A DNA stretch of 14,213 nt from an uncultured bacterium (GTDB taxonomy: Bacteria; Patescibacteriota; Minisyncoccia; Phycocordibacterales; PALSA-1337), in contig CAIRAF010000061.1 in the NCBI GenBank assembly GCA_903876465.1, positions 1 to 14,213 of the forward strand. The letters are read 5' to 3'. This document shows positions 6,166 through 14,174 of the stretch, in pieces (within the stretch, counting starts at the first letter, position 1; every line of letters begins with the position of its first letter). Under the pieces are notes generated by a model. The model saw only the letters and a list, made by a program, of their open reading frames with translations, had not been told where the DNA came from and ran no database searches. The translations under genes were made by a program, and so were the position numbers.

Positions 6166-8091
6166 CTAAACTATCTTCGCCTCCCTCTTCAACGGAATAC
6201 CCTGCGCCACTATTATCTTTTCATATTCCTCACGCTCAATAGTCTCTGTTTCAATAAGACGCTTTGAGACAGCCTCAAAAGCTTTCTTGTGATCTGCGAG
6301 AGTCTTAACTGCACGTTCACGAGCTTCAGTCATAATCTTTGAAACTTCCGCATCAATATCAGCAGCAACTTTCTCTGAATATTCTCTGTCAGAAACACCC
6401 ATACCAAAGAGAACACGTCCGCCAGCGCTCTCGAGCGCGATAGGACCAATCTTATCTGACATACCATATTTCGTGACCATATCTCGAGCTAGAGCTGTTG
6501 AGACTTGGAGATCATTCGAGGCACCAGTTGTGATATCACCAAAGATCATCTTTTCTGCAACATAACCACCGAGAGACATCGCAATATCATCTAGAAATTC
6601 TAGGCGTGACTGGAGACGACGTTCTTCAAATGGCAACTTGAGTGTGTAACCAGCTGCGCGACCACGTGAAATTATAGAAATCTTATGAACCGGATCTGCA
6701 TTTGGCAAAACCGAAGCAACAATAGCGTGACCAGCTTCGTGATATGCGGTGATCTCTTTTTCTTTTGGTGAGAGTACGTGACTCTTACGTTCTGGACCAA
6801 GCATAACTTTTTCAATAGAACGAATGAGGTCGAACTGACCAATGGTCTTTCTGTCTTCACGAGCAGCCAAGATAGCAGCTTCATTCATGAGTGAAGCGAG
6901 ATCGGCACCAGAAAATCCTGGGGTACGTTCGGCCACAACCTTCAAATTCACATCTTCAGCAAACTGCTTTTTCTTTGAATGAACAGTCAGAATAGCCTCG
7001 CGATCTCCTCTATCAGGCAGATCAATAGTTACACGACGATCGAAACGGCCTGGACGAAGTAGAGCAGGATCAAGGACGTCTGGGCGGTTTGTTGCGGCCA
7101 TGACTATAACTTTCTGATTTTGTTCGAATCCGTCCATCTCAACGAGTATCTGATTCAAAGTCTGTTCACGTTCATCATTACCACCACCTGTGCCAGAACC
7201 TCGAGCACGTCCAACAGCATCTATTTCATCAACGAAGACGATAGCTGGTGCTGATTGCTTGGCCATATTGAAAAGATCACGAACACGAGAAGCGCCAACA
7301 CCGACGAACATTTCGACGAATTCAGAACCAGAAATAGAGAAAAATGCTACACCAGCTTCACCTGCTACTGCACGTGCTAGAAGTGTTTTACCAGTGCCAG
7401 GCGCGCCCATAAGGAGAACACCCTTTGGAATCTCTGCACCAATTTCAATAAATTTCTTTGGATTTTTTAAGAAATCAACAATTTCTGAAAGTTCTTGTTT
7501 TGCTTCTTTGGCACCAGCAACGTCTTTAAAAGTAACTTTCTGTTTTACATCATCTGGCATAGTGATGCGTGCCTTTGATTGTCCGAATGACATCGCTTGC
7601 ATACCAGCACCACGCATCTGACGTGTGAGCATCCAAACAAAAAGTGCCAAGAAAAGTAGAGGAACGATGAATGGCGCTAGCTGTCCAATCCAATACCATG
7701 TACCGGAAGGTGCCAACACACTGAGAGTTGTCGAAGCAAGTTCGGCCGGAGTAACACCGAAACGAGTAAGACTATCCGTCAGGGATGAATCTGTTTCTCG
7801 ATCTGCAACTTTTGTTGATTTGTCAGCATAAGTTGCGACGACTTGTGTGTCCTGGATTGAAAGTGAAGTCACAATTCCCTTCTTTATGTCACCGGCGAGC
7901 GAAGAAAGTGGAATAGACGTAGACGGTACATTCTTACTTGAAAATTCAGTATAAAAAGTGACGATCAATAAAAATACCAGGACTACAGTGGCTAAAGAAT
8001 TTAAGAAATTAAGACGTGGAAATCTACTCTTCTTTTGACGAGAATTAGGCTGATTTTGACCATTTCTAGGGTTATTATTCTGTGGATTCAT
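6166..8091 (-). CDS. ftsH: ATP-dependent zinc metalloprotease FtsH
   Basis: 641 residues, full length. FtsH is a hexameric membrane AAA+ protease that pulls out and degrades misfolded membrane proteins and short-lived regulators. Seen: an Asn/Gln/basic N-tail, TM1 about 32-50, an extracytoplasmic domain to about 130, TM2 about 133-155, Walker A GAPGTGKT 229-236, the pore-loop region FVEMFVGVG 258-266, Walker B IVFVDEID 284-291, the second region of homology [19 protein letters not shown] 335-353, the zinc site HEAGH 451-455 and the third ligand Asp527 in SNDLQ. The C-terminus is short and ends soon after the coiled region. ATG 8091 has no SD; a TATAAT lies nine bases upstream. It is monocistronic and convergent with tRNA-Ile. 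Confidence 0.98.
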   Translation of the reverse strand: MNPQNNNPRNGQNQPNSRQKKSRFPRLNFLNSLATVVLVFLLIVTFYTEFSSKNVPSTSIPLSSLAGDIKKGIVTSLSIQDTQVVATYADKSTKVADRETDSSLTDSLTRFGVTPAELASTTLSVLAPSGTWYWIGQLAPFIVPLLFLALFVWMLTRQMRGAGMQAMSFGQSKARITMPDDVKQKVTFKDVAGAKEAKQELSEIVDFLKNPKKFIEIGAEIPKGVLLMGAPGTGKTLLARAVAGEAGVAFFSISGSEFVEMFVGVGASRVRDLFNMAKQSAPAIVFVDEIDAVGRARGSGTGGGNDEREQTLNQILVEMDGFEQNQKVIVMAATNRPDVLDPALLRPGRFDRRVTIDLPDRGDREAILTVHSKKKQFAEDVNLKVVAERTPGFSGADLASLMNEAAILAAREDRKTIGQFDLIRSIEKVMLGPERKSHVLSPKEKEITAYHEAGHAIVASVLPNADPVHKISIISRGRAAGYTLKLPFEERRLQSRLEFLDDIAMSLGGYVAEKMIFGDITTGASNDLQVSTALARDMVTKYGMSDKIGPIALESAGGRVLFGMGVSDREYSEKVAADIDAEVSKIMTEARERAVKTLADHKKAFEAVSKRLIETETIEREEYEKIIVAQGIPLKREAKIV

Positions 8092-8100
8092 GGGGTAAGG

Positions 8101-8126
8101 ATTATAGATTAGAGGCTTTGATTATA
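8101..8126 (-). promoter_or_regulatory. ftsH promoter region with two TATAAT boxes
   Basis: On the minus strand two perfect TATAAT hexamers occur 20 bases apart (8126-8121 and 8106-8101). The nearer one ends nine bases before ATG 8091, giving a start with almost no leader. The farther one would give a leader of about 22 nt. Neither has a convincing -35. Confidence 0.55.
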
Positions 8127-8169
8127 CACGAAAAAGCTCTAAAAGGAAGAATTTATCAAAAAAATTAAT

Positions 8170-8201
8170 AAAAAAGGCCGCCCAAGAAAATGTAGGCGGC
8201 C
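8170..8201 (-). terminator. Terminator of the Cys-rich membrane protein gene
   Basis: Stem GGCCGCC (8176-8182) / GGCGGCC (8195-8201) with a 12-nt loop. On the minus strand it is followed by six T (8175-8170). It lies 16 bases past the stop at 8218. Confidence 0.88.
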
Positions 8202-8217
8202 GAGAAAAGCGAGAAAA

Positions 8218-8718
8218 TTATTTGGATTTATCTTTTTGTGACACCGGCCAATCATGACCGGTGGTTGGATGGATCACGGCAATCCGTGGTGTAGGATTAG
8301 GACTACTGTATTGCTCCACGAAGTAGTCTGTCGACGGATTTTTTATATCCGCCTTTTCGCAAAGATCATTAATAAATTTTGAACCCCAGTCGAATTCGAC
8401 ATCAGGTTTCAAATCTATTTCTTCAGCAGAAAACATTTTTGTTTTCATGCTTACTGTGACATGCCCGTTGCTGCATTTTCGAAACTTAAAAACTGCGTGC
8501 ACCTGAAAACCACTTCTTGTCGTGGAATGGTTACGCAGATGAAGCAGGCGATAATGCGTACCTGTTTTAGTACATTTACATCCTTGTTTTTTGCATTTAT
8601 GCCGAAGCCTGTTGGCAACGAGATAGACAAGAATTACAGTGAGTATTGGCCATGCCGATCCTAGGCAAAATCCAATATTTAGTGATTTGATATCGAGCGA
8701 TGCTATGTCGAAGTGCAT
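8218..8718 (-). CDS. Hypothetical Cys-rich single-pass membrane protein
   Basis: 166 residues; not recognised. One hydrophobic segment at about 14-36 (ends ILTVILVYLVANRL) is followed by basic residues, which predicts an N-out, C-in anchor by the positive-inside rule. Directly after the membrane comes a Cys-rich stretch, CKKQGCKC at 42-49, then HYRLLHLRNH and, at 82-86, CSNGH. C42/C47/C49 with C82 and H86 could bind zinc. The tail is charged and ends in DKSK. ATG 8718 has a strong SD, GGAGGA, three bases upstream, unlike the core genes nearby. Promoter TTGACC-17-TAATTT and a terminator make it a single-gene unit. It belongs to a run of three such units that also holds a zinc-ribbon protein and a membrane protease; a shared role is only a guess. 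Confidence 0.7.
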   Translation of the reverse strand: MHFDIASLDIKSLNIGFCLGSAWPILTVILVYLVANRLRHKCKKQGCKCTKTGTHYRLLHLRNHSTTRSGFQVHAVFKFRKCSNGHVTVSMKTKMFSAEEIDLKPDVEFDWGSKFINDLCEKADIKNPSTDYFVEQYSSPNPTPRIAVIHPTTGHDWPVSQKDKSK

Positions 8719-8770
8719 TATTCCTCCAGATTTGGTTAAAGGTTACTGTTTTACGAAATGATTCAGTAAG

Positions 8771-8799
8771 AAATTACCATAAATCACTGAATTGGTCAA
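8771..8799 (-). promoter_or_regulatory. Promoter of the Cys-rich membrane protein gene
   Basis: Minus strand: -35 TTGACC (8799-8794), 17-bp spacer, -10 TAATTT (8776-8771) preceded by TGg, an extended -10 element. A 7-bp inverted repeat, ATTCAGT 8761-8767 / ACTGAAT 8786-8792, brackets the -10 and could be an operator. Confidence 0.5.
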
Positions 8800-8814
8800 C
8801 TAATATTCAAATAC

Positions 8815-8839
8815 AAAAAAGCGAGCCTCGAGGACTCGC
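8815..8839 (-). terminator. Terminator of the small zinc-ribbon gene
   Basis: On the minus strand GCGAG-t-CC-TCGA-GG-CTCGC followed by six T (8820-8815): a stem of 5+2 bp with a one-base bulge, 6 bases past the stop at 8846. Confidence 0.85.
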
Positions 8840-8845
8840 GATGAA

Positions 8846-9049
8846 TTACGCTGCAACTGAAACATTCTTCGGTTGGAGCTCGTTGATAAGAACATCACGA
8901 GGTCTCCAAAAAGGAAAGAAGCGAATTGCCCATGGCGGGTGATCACTGCACTCCCTTGAACACCACCACGCCGAGTTGATGTAAACCGCCTCCTCCAATG
9001 TAACGATCTTTCCACAGAAACAGACGCAGACAAATATGTTGCTATTCAT
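8846..9049 (-). CDS. Small zinc-ribbon-like protein, 67 residues
   Basis: Not recognised as a named family. ATG 9049 is chosen because GGAGGA stands four bases before it, although the frame is open back to a TTG at 9082. The 67 residues hold CVCFCGK at 8-14 and WWCSRECSDH at 28-37. The C10-x-C12-G pair and the C30-x3-C34 pair, 17 residues apart, fit one zinc-binding ribbon, with His37 as another possible ligand. Between them lies an EEAVYINSAWW strand-turn of the kind found in small treble-clef or ribbon domains. The C-terminal half is hydrophobic and aromatic (AIRFFPFW) with no clear membrane span. Its own SD and terminator show a monocistronic unit. Adapter or nucleic-acid-binding roles are possible; nothing in the sequence decides. 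Confidence 0.7.
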   Translation of the reverse strand: MNSNIFVCVCFCGKIVTLEEAVYINSAWWCSRECSDHPPWAIRFFPFWRPRDVLINELQPKNVSVAA

Positions 9050-9150
9050 AAGTCCTCCATGTACATGATACTCCTTCCCCAAAATAAGATATGCACAGGT
9101 TAGTTGTTAAAAGCACTATAACTCAATGAACGTTGAGATTATCTTGCATG

Positions 9151-9182
9151 AAAAAACTGCAAAGCTTAAGGCCTTGCAGTTT
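9151..9182 (-). terminator. Terminator of the trypsin-like protease gene
   Basis: Stem AAACTGCAA (9154-9162) / TTGCAGTTT (9174-9182), perfect over 9 bp, with a further T run on the minus strand through 9151. It lies 15 bases past the stop at 9198. Confidence 0.88.
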
Positions 9183-9197
9183 CGCGTCCAATTAAAT

Positions 9198-10055
9198 TTA
9201 ATCGTATTTCCCGCCGAATGGTCCGGACAAAGTCGTGGCTGCACTGACAACCTTATGCATAAGGTCACGATAATCGTCTACCATTTGTTTTTCAATCTCT
9301 GGATCAGGGCTAGCATGAACTATCCAAAGTCCACCGAAATCATCAATGAAGCCTGTACCACTCTCACCAGGCCGAACATGATAATCGATAATGACAAAGA
9401 CTTGTCCGTTTGTACCTTCACCTCTTCGTTCATAACCAAAAGGTGTTACCGTTTCTCCTGACACCAAAGAACGGAGGTGTACAATCTTCTTTTTGGCAAT
9501 GACGACGTCGCCGTAAAAATTCTTGGCAATTTCACCATCAACATAAGTTGAGAAAGGAGCGAAGCTGACAGGTTTCGAAGCAAACGTAGCGACCACAGCG
9601 TCAGCACCTTTCAACTCATGGCTCGTCTTAATTATTTTATTAAGATAATATTCCGGCTCGTCAACCGAACTCCGAAGAGGTCGAAAACTGACAGTCTGAC
9701 CTCCAGAAATATCCGTTCTGAAGACGTGCTCTGCCGTCATCAAAACCGGTCCATGGTCCTTGTCCATCATAACGGTTCCGACGCAACAAAATGCTTTGTG
9801 TTCCCAACCTTGACGTTGATGATACACGGCAACAGGCTCCAATCCAGCGCAGACAACGTTTTCGGAAACTTTGGACCGAACATATGACTCGATGTCCTGC
9901 TCGTCTAATAATGCAGGTTTCGGTGTCTTGGGTATCCAGCAATAGATACCAAGGAGTATTAAGACCAAGATTACAAGACTTGTAACAATGATCCCACCAT
10001 TCTTCTTTGGTTGCTTCTGCTTTTTGGGCAACCCCGTTTTAAATTTCTTTTTCAT
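9198..10055 (-). CDS. Membrane-anchored trypsin-like serine protease (PA clan)
   Basis: 285 residues. A very basic N-tail (MKKKFK...PKKNG) precedes one membrane span at about 21-40, so the rest should face outward. The outer domain has the chymotrypsin-fold triad in order: His110 in LMTAEHVF (family TAAHV), Asp152 in GADAVVATF (family DxAv) and Ser232 in GESGTGF (family GDSGGP), followed by FGGLWIVHAS, the usual strand after the serine. Ala-to-Glu in TAEH and Gly-to-Thr after the serine are mild departures. Three cysteines (69, 90, 91) lie before the His. No PDZ domain follows, so it is not a classic HtrA/DegP. SD AAAGG lies six bases before ATG 10055. The unit is monocistronic with its own terminator. 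The substrate is unknown; envelope quality control or processing of surface proteins is an inference from its location. Confidence 0.75.
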   Translation of the reverse strand: MKKKFKTGLPKKQKQPKKNGGIIVTSLVILVLILLGIYCWIPKTPKPALLDEQDIESYVRSKVSENVVCAGLEPVAVYHQRQGWEHKAFCCVGTVMMDKDHGPVLMTAEHVFRTDISGGQTVSFRPLRSSVDEPEYYLNKIIKTSHELKGADAVVATFASKPVSFAPFSTYVDGEIAKNFYGDVVIAKKKIVHLRSLVSGETVTPFGYERRGEGTNGQVFVIIDYHVRPGESGTGFIDDFGGLWIVHASPDPEIEKQMVDDYRDLMHKVVSAATTLSGPFGGKYD

Positions 10056-10101
10056 ACCAACCTTTCAACGAACGCGTCACTTATGCTCTGTGGAGCGATT
10101 G

Positions 10102-10119
10102 AGGTGTAGTGACACACCT
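10102..10119. promoter_or_regulatory. Inverted repeat upstream of the protease gene
   Basis: AGGTGT (10102-10107) and ACACCT (10114-10119) form a perfect 6-bp inverted repeat with a 6-bp gap, 46 bases upstream of the protease start. It has no T run, so it is more likely an operator than a terminator. No clear -35/-10 pair was found around it. Confidence 0.35.
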
Positions 10120-10133
10120 ATGTTTGTTTGTGC

Positions 10134-10164
10134 TAAAAAAACAGTAGCATTTTTATTTACTGTT
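10134..10164 (-). terminator. Terminator of the propeller surface protein gene
   Basis: Minus strand: AACAGTA (10164-10158), 11-nt loop, TACTGTT (10146-10140), then further T to 10135. It starts about 30 bases past the stop at 10195. Confidence 0.8.
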
Positions 10165-10194
10165 GTCAATGGATATCATAATTCACTAAATATA

Positions 10195-13100
10195 TCAGAG
10201 CATATCCAACTTCCCCCTCGTGATTATTCCAAAGTATCCAGTTGTAGGAATTCCATTTGCCTTCTGAAATTTGATTAAAGCAGCTTTAGTTGCATATCCA
10301 AAGCAATTGGTTTCTTTTCCAACTGAGCCTGGTCCAGTTGAAGTAACAGTGAAGCCGTGAGTATTTAGAAATGTCTGAAGGACTTTAACATCAGAACCTG
10401 TCATACCAAGTGTAAGGTTTCTAGTAAATGATTGCGTACTTGGAACAGAAATGATCGTTGTGAAATGTCTCAATGAGTTAAGGTAAGCGGTCGTGGCAGG
10501 CCCTGGAGCTAGGAGAGAAGCGAGAGCTGCAGATGAGATCGTACCTCCACTTGATGAATTCGAGACTGTGGTCAAAGGTGCAGGAACAGCTAAGGTCGTA
10601 AAGGAAATAATAGAGCCAGTTGTTGTACCATTGCCATTTACTGCGTACGCCCGGAAATAGTAAGTGGTGTTTGCGGTAAGATTGGAGAGTGTGGTTGCAA
10701 AAGAGACTGCACCAATTTGAGCACCAGTTGAGGTGGTGGCTGTACCTGCTCCGAGCGTTGGAGAAGTACCCCAGGCAAAGCCTGAATCAGTAGCATTCGA
10801 TCCTCCTGTTGAAAGTATAGAACCATTCAAAGTAACCCCTGTCTGAGTAATATTACCTAAAGCATTTGTTGAAACTGAGGCATTTGTAGAAGGAGTAACT
10901 GAATTGGAAACAGTTGATGCGGAACTAGTACCAATGGCATTAGTAGCAACCACAGTAAAAGTATATGGCGTTCCATTGGTAAGACCTGTAATGATATGAG
11001 TAAGAACTGTTGTTCCACTATTTGTGTCAGTACCTCCAGCAGGATTGGATATAACAGTATAACCAGTAATAAAAGTACCACCATCAGTAGTTGGAGAAGT
11101 AAAAGTGATTGAAGCTATAGTGTTACCGGCAGTTGCTACAGGTGAAGTCGGTGCACTTGGAACAGTAATTGGAAGAGTAGAAGTTGAGAGAATTACTCCA
11201 GTTGAGGTACCTTGAGAATTAACTGCATAGGCTCTGAAATAATAAGTTGTTGAAGCTGTAAGACCGGAAATATTCAAATTGAAATTCCCTGCTCCAGCCT
11301 GACTACCTACACTGGTCGTAGCTGTACCTGTCGTCAAACTTGAACTCGTACCGTATGCAAAACCCGAGTCAGTGATAGAAGCGCTACCCGTATAACTAAT
11401 GTTGGCATTTAAAGTCAGCGAAGAGGTCGAAACTGCGCTTGGAGCCGAAGTAGTCAAAAGGGGTGAAGATAGGTTGGAGAAGAGTGCAAAATCGTTATAT
11501 AGATTGCCGCCGACAGTAGTAAAGACTCCTCCTGCATATAGTTTTGATTTGTCTGGAGAAAGAGCCAGGGCATAGACAGCGCCACTCATATTTGGATTAA
11601 AAGCAGGAGTTGCTGAAGCAGTAGTGGTATTTATTGCCGCCAATCTATTGTAAGTTACTCCTCCTACTGTAGTGAAAGCTCCTCCTGTATAGAGGGTTGA
11701 ATTATCTGAGGAGAGAGCTAGAGCGTACATAATATTATTCAAATTTGGATTGAAAGTCGTACTAGCATTACCATTAGTTGTATTTATTGCAGCCAAGTCA
11801 TTATATGTTACCCCTCCAACAGCAGAGAACGATCCTCCTGTATAGAGTGTTGAATTATCTGATGAGAGAGCTAAAGCACTGACTGTAAAATTAACATTTG
11901 GATTAAATGCAGGAGTTGCTGAAGCAGTGGTGGTGTTGATAGCGGCCAGTCTATTGTATGTTACTCCTCCGACCGTGGTGAATTGTCCTCCTGCATAAAG
12001 TGTTGAACCATCAGGGGTAAGTACCAAAGCTGAGACAGTGCTACTCATGTTTGGATTGAAGGCTGGTGTTGCTGAAGCAGTGGTAGTGTTGATGGCAGCC
12101 AGTCTATTGTATGTTACTCCTCCGACTGTAGTGAAAACTCCTCCTGTATAGAGTAATGATCCATCTGAGGAAATAGCTAATGCATTAACAGTACTACTCA
12201 AATTTGGATTGAATGTGGTGCTAGCCGTGCCGTTTGACGTATTAATAGCCGCCAAACGATTGTACGTCACGCCACCGACTGTGGTGAAGTTACCTCCTGC
12301 ATAAAGCGTTGAACCATCAGGAGAAATTGCTAGAGCAAATACACTACCGCCTGTTACATTTGGGTTGAAAGAATTATTTAAAATCTTACCAGTACTATCA
12401 AGAGCAGCTAGACCATTTCGTGTAGCTCCATTTATAAAAATGGCTACATTACTACCAAAATATATTTGTGATCCATCAGAGGATAAAGCGAGCGTCTTAA
12501 CAATACTACTCATGTTCGGACTAAAAGCCGGAGTTGCAGAGGCTGAAGTTGTATTGATAGCAGCTAGATCATTATAGGTTACTCCTCCAACTTTACTAAA
12601 TTGTCCTCCAGTATAAAGAGTTGAGCCATCCGAAGATAGCGCAATAGAATATACCGTTCCATTCAAATTAGGATTGAAAGCGGGAGTCGCAGAAGCTGTG
12701 ACTGTACTTATAGCTGCCAAGTTATTATAGGTTACTCCTCCCACTTTATTAAATTGTCCTCCTGCATAAAGTGTTGAACCATCAGAGGACAGTAACAAAG
12801 TGTAGACACTGCTTTGCATATTCGGATTGAATGCGGGTGTTGCAGAAGCTGTGGCTGTACTTATAGCCGCTAAATTATTATAGGTTACACCTCCAACCTT
12901 GCTAAAAAAACCTCCGGTATAAAGTAATGAACCATCAGAAGAAAGTGTGATGGTGTATATCGTACTACCACTACCCATATTTGGATTGAAAGTCGTACTA
13001 GCTGTTCCATTAGAAGTTTTAATCGCTGCCAAACCATTATATGTAACGCCTCCTACAGAACTAAAACCACCTCCAGCATAAAGAGTTGAGCCATCAGGAG

Positions 13101-13680
13101 TAAGTGCGAGAGTATATACAAAGAAATTCATATTTGGATTGAAAGTCGTACTAGCATTACCATTAGTAGTATTTATTGCAGCCAAATAATTGTATGTAAC
13201 TCCTCCTACAGTAGTAAATTGTCCGCCAGTGTACAAAGTTGAAGTAGTGGTTGAAAGAGCAAGAGCAAGAACTGTACTGCCAACATTAGGATTGAAATTG
13301 GGATCAACGGTATTATTTGAAAGTATATGAGCAAGGTTATTTCTCGTCGAAGTACCGACTTGAGTAAATGTTCCACCAATATACCAGCCACCAGAACCGT
13401 CAGGGATTACTACACTCAGTGTTCCATTAACAATTGGTGACGATGTAGAAATAATTCCAGTAGAGGTAGCTGTACTAGCAAATCCACCAATATTAGTACC
13501 GACATACGTAAAACCTCCACCAAGATATACTCCAGAACTGGTAGCTACTATTGCAGATACTTGACCATTAGGTCCCAAAGTTCCAACATCTGGAGCAGAC
13601 AAAAAAGTTGCATGGGCGTAAAAAGGAACTAGTACACATAGTACCAAGATGACTGTAAATATGTATGTTGTGCGTTTCAA
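10195..13680 (-). CDS. Secreted beta-propeller/FN3 protein with wall-binding domain
   Basis: 1161 residues. Signal peptide about 1-24 (basic KR, hydrophobic core, AHA cut). Residues 40-735 hold 14 copies of a ~51-residue unit with the core GGxFTxVGGVTYNxLAAI...FNPN, the delta-60/DUF5122 beta-propeller repeat. Three fibronectin-like domains follow (about 742-836, 840-930, 934-1030), two with the pair DSGFAYGTS...TTYYFRAYAV. A Ser/Pro-rich linker leads to a peptidoglycan-binding-like domain (about 1086-1161: LGMTGSDVKVLQTFLNTHGF...FGYATKAALIKFQKANGI). This architecture suggests a wall-attached surface protein, perhaps an adhesin. The start is TTG 13680: no in-frame ATG exists before an upstream stop, and the signal peptide begins directly after it. 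No SD. Cys1126 replaces a residue that is usually Tyr or aromatic before FG. Monocistronic. Confidence 0.9.
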   Translation of the reverse strand: MKRTTYIFTVILVLCVLVPFYAHATFLSAPDVGTLGPNGQVSAIVATSSGVYLGGGFTYVGTNIGGFASTATSTGIISTSSPIVNGTLSVVIPDGSGGWYIGGTFTQVGTSTRNNLAHILSNNTVDPNFNPNVGSTVLALALSTTTSTLYTGGQFTTVGGVTYNYLAAINTTNGNASTTFNPNMNFFVYTLALTPDGSTLYAGGGFSSVGGVTYNGLAAIKTSNGTASTTFNPNMGSGSTIYTITLSSDGSLLYTGGFFSKVGGVTYNNLAAISTATASATPAFNPNMQSSVYTLLLSSDGSTLYAGGQFNKVGGVTYNNLAAISTVTASATPAFNPNLNGTVYSIALSSDGSTLYTGGQFSKVGGVTYNDLAAINTTSASATPAFSPNMSSIVKTLALSSDGSQIYFGSNVAIFINGATRNGLAALDSTGKILNNSFNPNVTGGSVFALAISPDGSTLYAGGNFTTVGGVTYNRLAAINTSNGTASTTFNPNLSSTVNALAISSDGSLLYTGGVFTTVGGVTYNRLAAINTTTASATPAFNPNMSSTVSALVLTPDGSTLYAGGQFTTVGGVTYNRLAAINTTTASATPAFNPNVNFTVSALALSSDNSTLYTGGSFSAVGGVTYNDLAAINTTNGNASTTFNPNLNNIMYALALSSDNSTLYTGGAFTTVGGVTYNRLAAINTTTASATPAFNPNMSGAVYALALSPDKSKLYAGGVFTTVGGNLYNDFALFSNLSSPLLTTSAPSAVSTSSLTLNANISYTGSASITDSGFAYGTSSSLTTGTATTSVGSQAGAGNFNLNISGLTASTTYYFRAYAVNSQGTSTGVILSTSTLPITVPSAPTSPVATAGNTIASITFTSPTTDGGTFITGYTVISNPAGGTDTNSGTTVLTHIITGLTNGTPYTFTVVATNAIGTSSASTVSNSVTPSTNASVSTNALGNITQTGVTLNGSILSTGGSNATDSGFAWGTSPTLGAGTATTSTGAQIGAVSFATTLSNLTANTTYYFRAYAVNGNGTTTGSIISFTTLAVPAPLTTVSNSSSGGTISSAALASLLAPGPATTAYLNSLRHFTTIISVPSTQSFTRNLTLGMTGSDVKVLQTFLNTHGFTVTSTGPGSVGKETNCFGYATKAALIKFQKANGIPTTGYFGIITRGKLDML
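11482..13296 (-). repeat. Tandem 153-bp repeats coding for propeller blades
   Basis: Twelve tandem units of about 153 bp (51 codons) follow two more divergent units further 5' in the gene, making 14. The GGxF core recurs at residues 54, 102, 152, 203, 256, 307, 358, 409, 462, 513, 564, 615, 666 and 717; two intervals are 53. The eighth unit (residue 409) has lost the GGxFTxVGG core. Two linker versions alternate: one with TASATPAFNPN, one with NGxASTTFNPN. Near-identity at DNA level suggests recent duplication or gene conversion. Confidence 0.92.
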
Positions 13681-13783
13681 AATAATAAGTCTAAAAACTC
13701 AATATTACATATTATTTCATGCCAAATAGATAAAAGATAGCTGATGAATTTGAGTCAAATCTTTACATAATTACTACATAAAA

Positions 13784-13831
13784 GAAAAAGACCTTCGCGA
13801 GAGAAGCTTGCAAAGGCTTTCTCATGAAGGT
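13784..13831 (-). terminator. Terminator of the right-end small gene
   Basis: Minus strand: ACCTTC (13831-13826) pairs with GAAGGT (13796-13791), with inner pairing GAGAA/TTCTC, then a C/T-rich tract with five T. It begins 13 bases past the stop at 13844. Confidence 0.8.
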
Positions 13832-13843
13832 TTTGAGTTTCGA

Positions 13844-14113
13844 TTATACCCAACCAGCCTTAATCAGGTTACATAAATTACTAGCGAGGTTTATCAAACC
13901 TAACCAGTCAATATCTGGTTCCGACTTAGCACTGCAAAGTTGTTGAATTGCAGGAATGAATGGCTCGAACGAACTCATGGATATATACATGTCATCAGGG
14001 ACAAGTTTCTGTAGGTGTTTTATTACCTGATCCGTAACACCTTCGCTGTAGGTCAGCTTATTCGTCTCCCCAGCGAGCTTCAATAATGAATGTATTGCAA
14101 CTTCTCTAGACAT
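13844..14113 (-). CDS. Hypothetical protein, 89 residues
   Basis: Not recognised. From ATG 14113 it has 89 residues; an in-frame TTG at 14122 would add three. It has no membrane span or signal peptide and looks mostly helical and acidic-neutral: REVAIHSLLKLAGE at the start, VTDQVIKHLQKLVPDD in the middle, and a leucine-rich tail with WLGLINLASNLCNLIKAGW. The tail could form an amphipathic helix for oligomerisation or partner binding. A good promoter and a terminator bracket it, so it is very probably expressed as a single-gene unit. No SD precedes the ATG; a terminator-like hairpin stands there instead. Confidence 0.65.
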   Translation of the reverse strand: MSREVAIHSLLKLAGETNKLTYSEGVTDQVIKHLQKLVPDDMYISMSSFEPFIPAIQQLCSAKSEPDIDWLGLINLASNLCNLIKAGWV

Positions 14114-14120
14114 AATTTTC

Positions 14121-14140
14121 AAAAAAGGCGTTTCACCTTT
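14121..14140 (-). promoter_or_regulatory. Terminator-like hairpin in the leader of the right-end gene
   Basis: Minus strand AAAGGTG (14140-14134), loop AAA, CGCCTTT (14130-14124), followed by more T to 14121: a 7-bp stem with one T·G pair and a T run, eight bases before ATG 14113. It looks like a short attenuator, and its AAAGG could also hide a ribosome contact. Confidence 0.45.
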
Positions 14141-14174
14141 GTCCTGTGGTTAAAGGCAGGAATACCTCAAAACT

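Noticed and set aside
7190..7621. 143-residue plus-strand frame inside ftsH
   Set aside because: Antisense shadow of the conserved AAA+ coding region; low-complexity composition and no initiation signals.
8800..9033. Overlapping 77-residue minus-strand frame
   Set aside because: It lacks an ATG and SD and runs through the terminator at 8815-8839; the frame from 9049 has SD, zinc-like motifs and a stop before the terminator.
11482..13296. Regular repeats considered as a CRISPR array or satellite
   Set aside because: Period is 153 bp, in frame with no stops, and encodes a known propeller repeat; there are no unique spacers.
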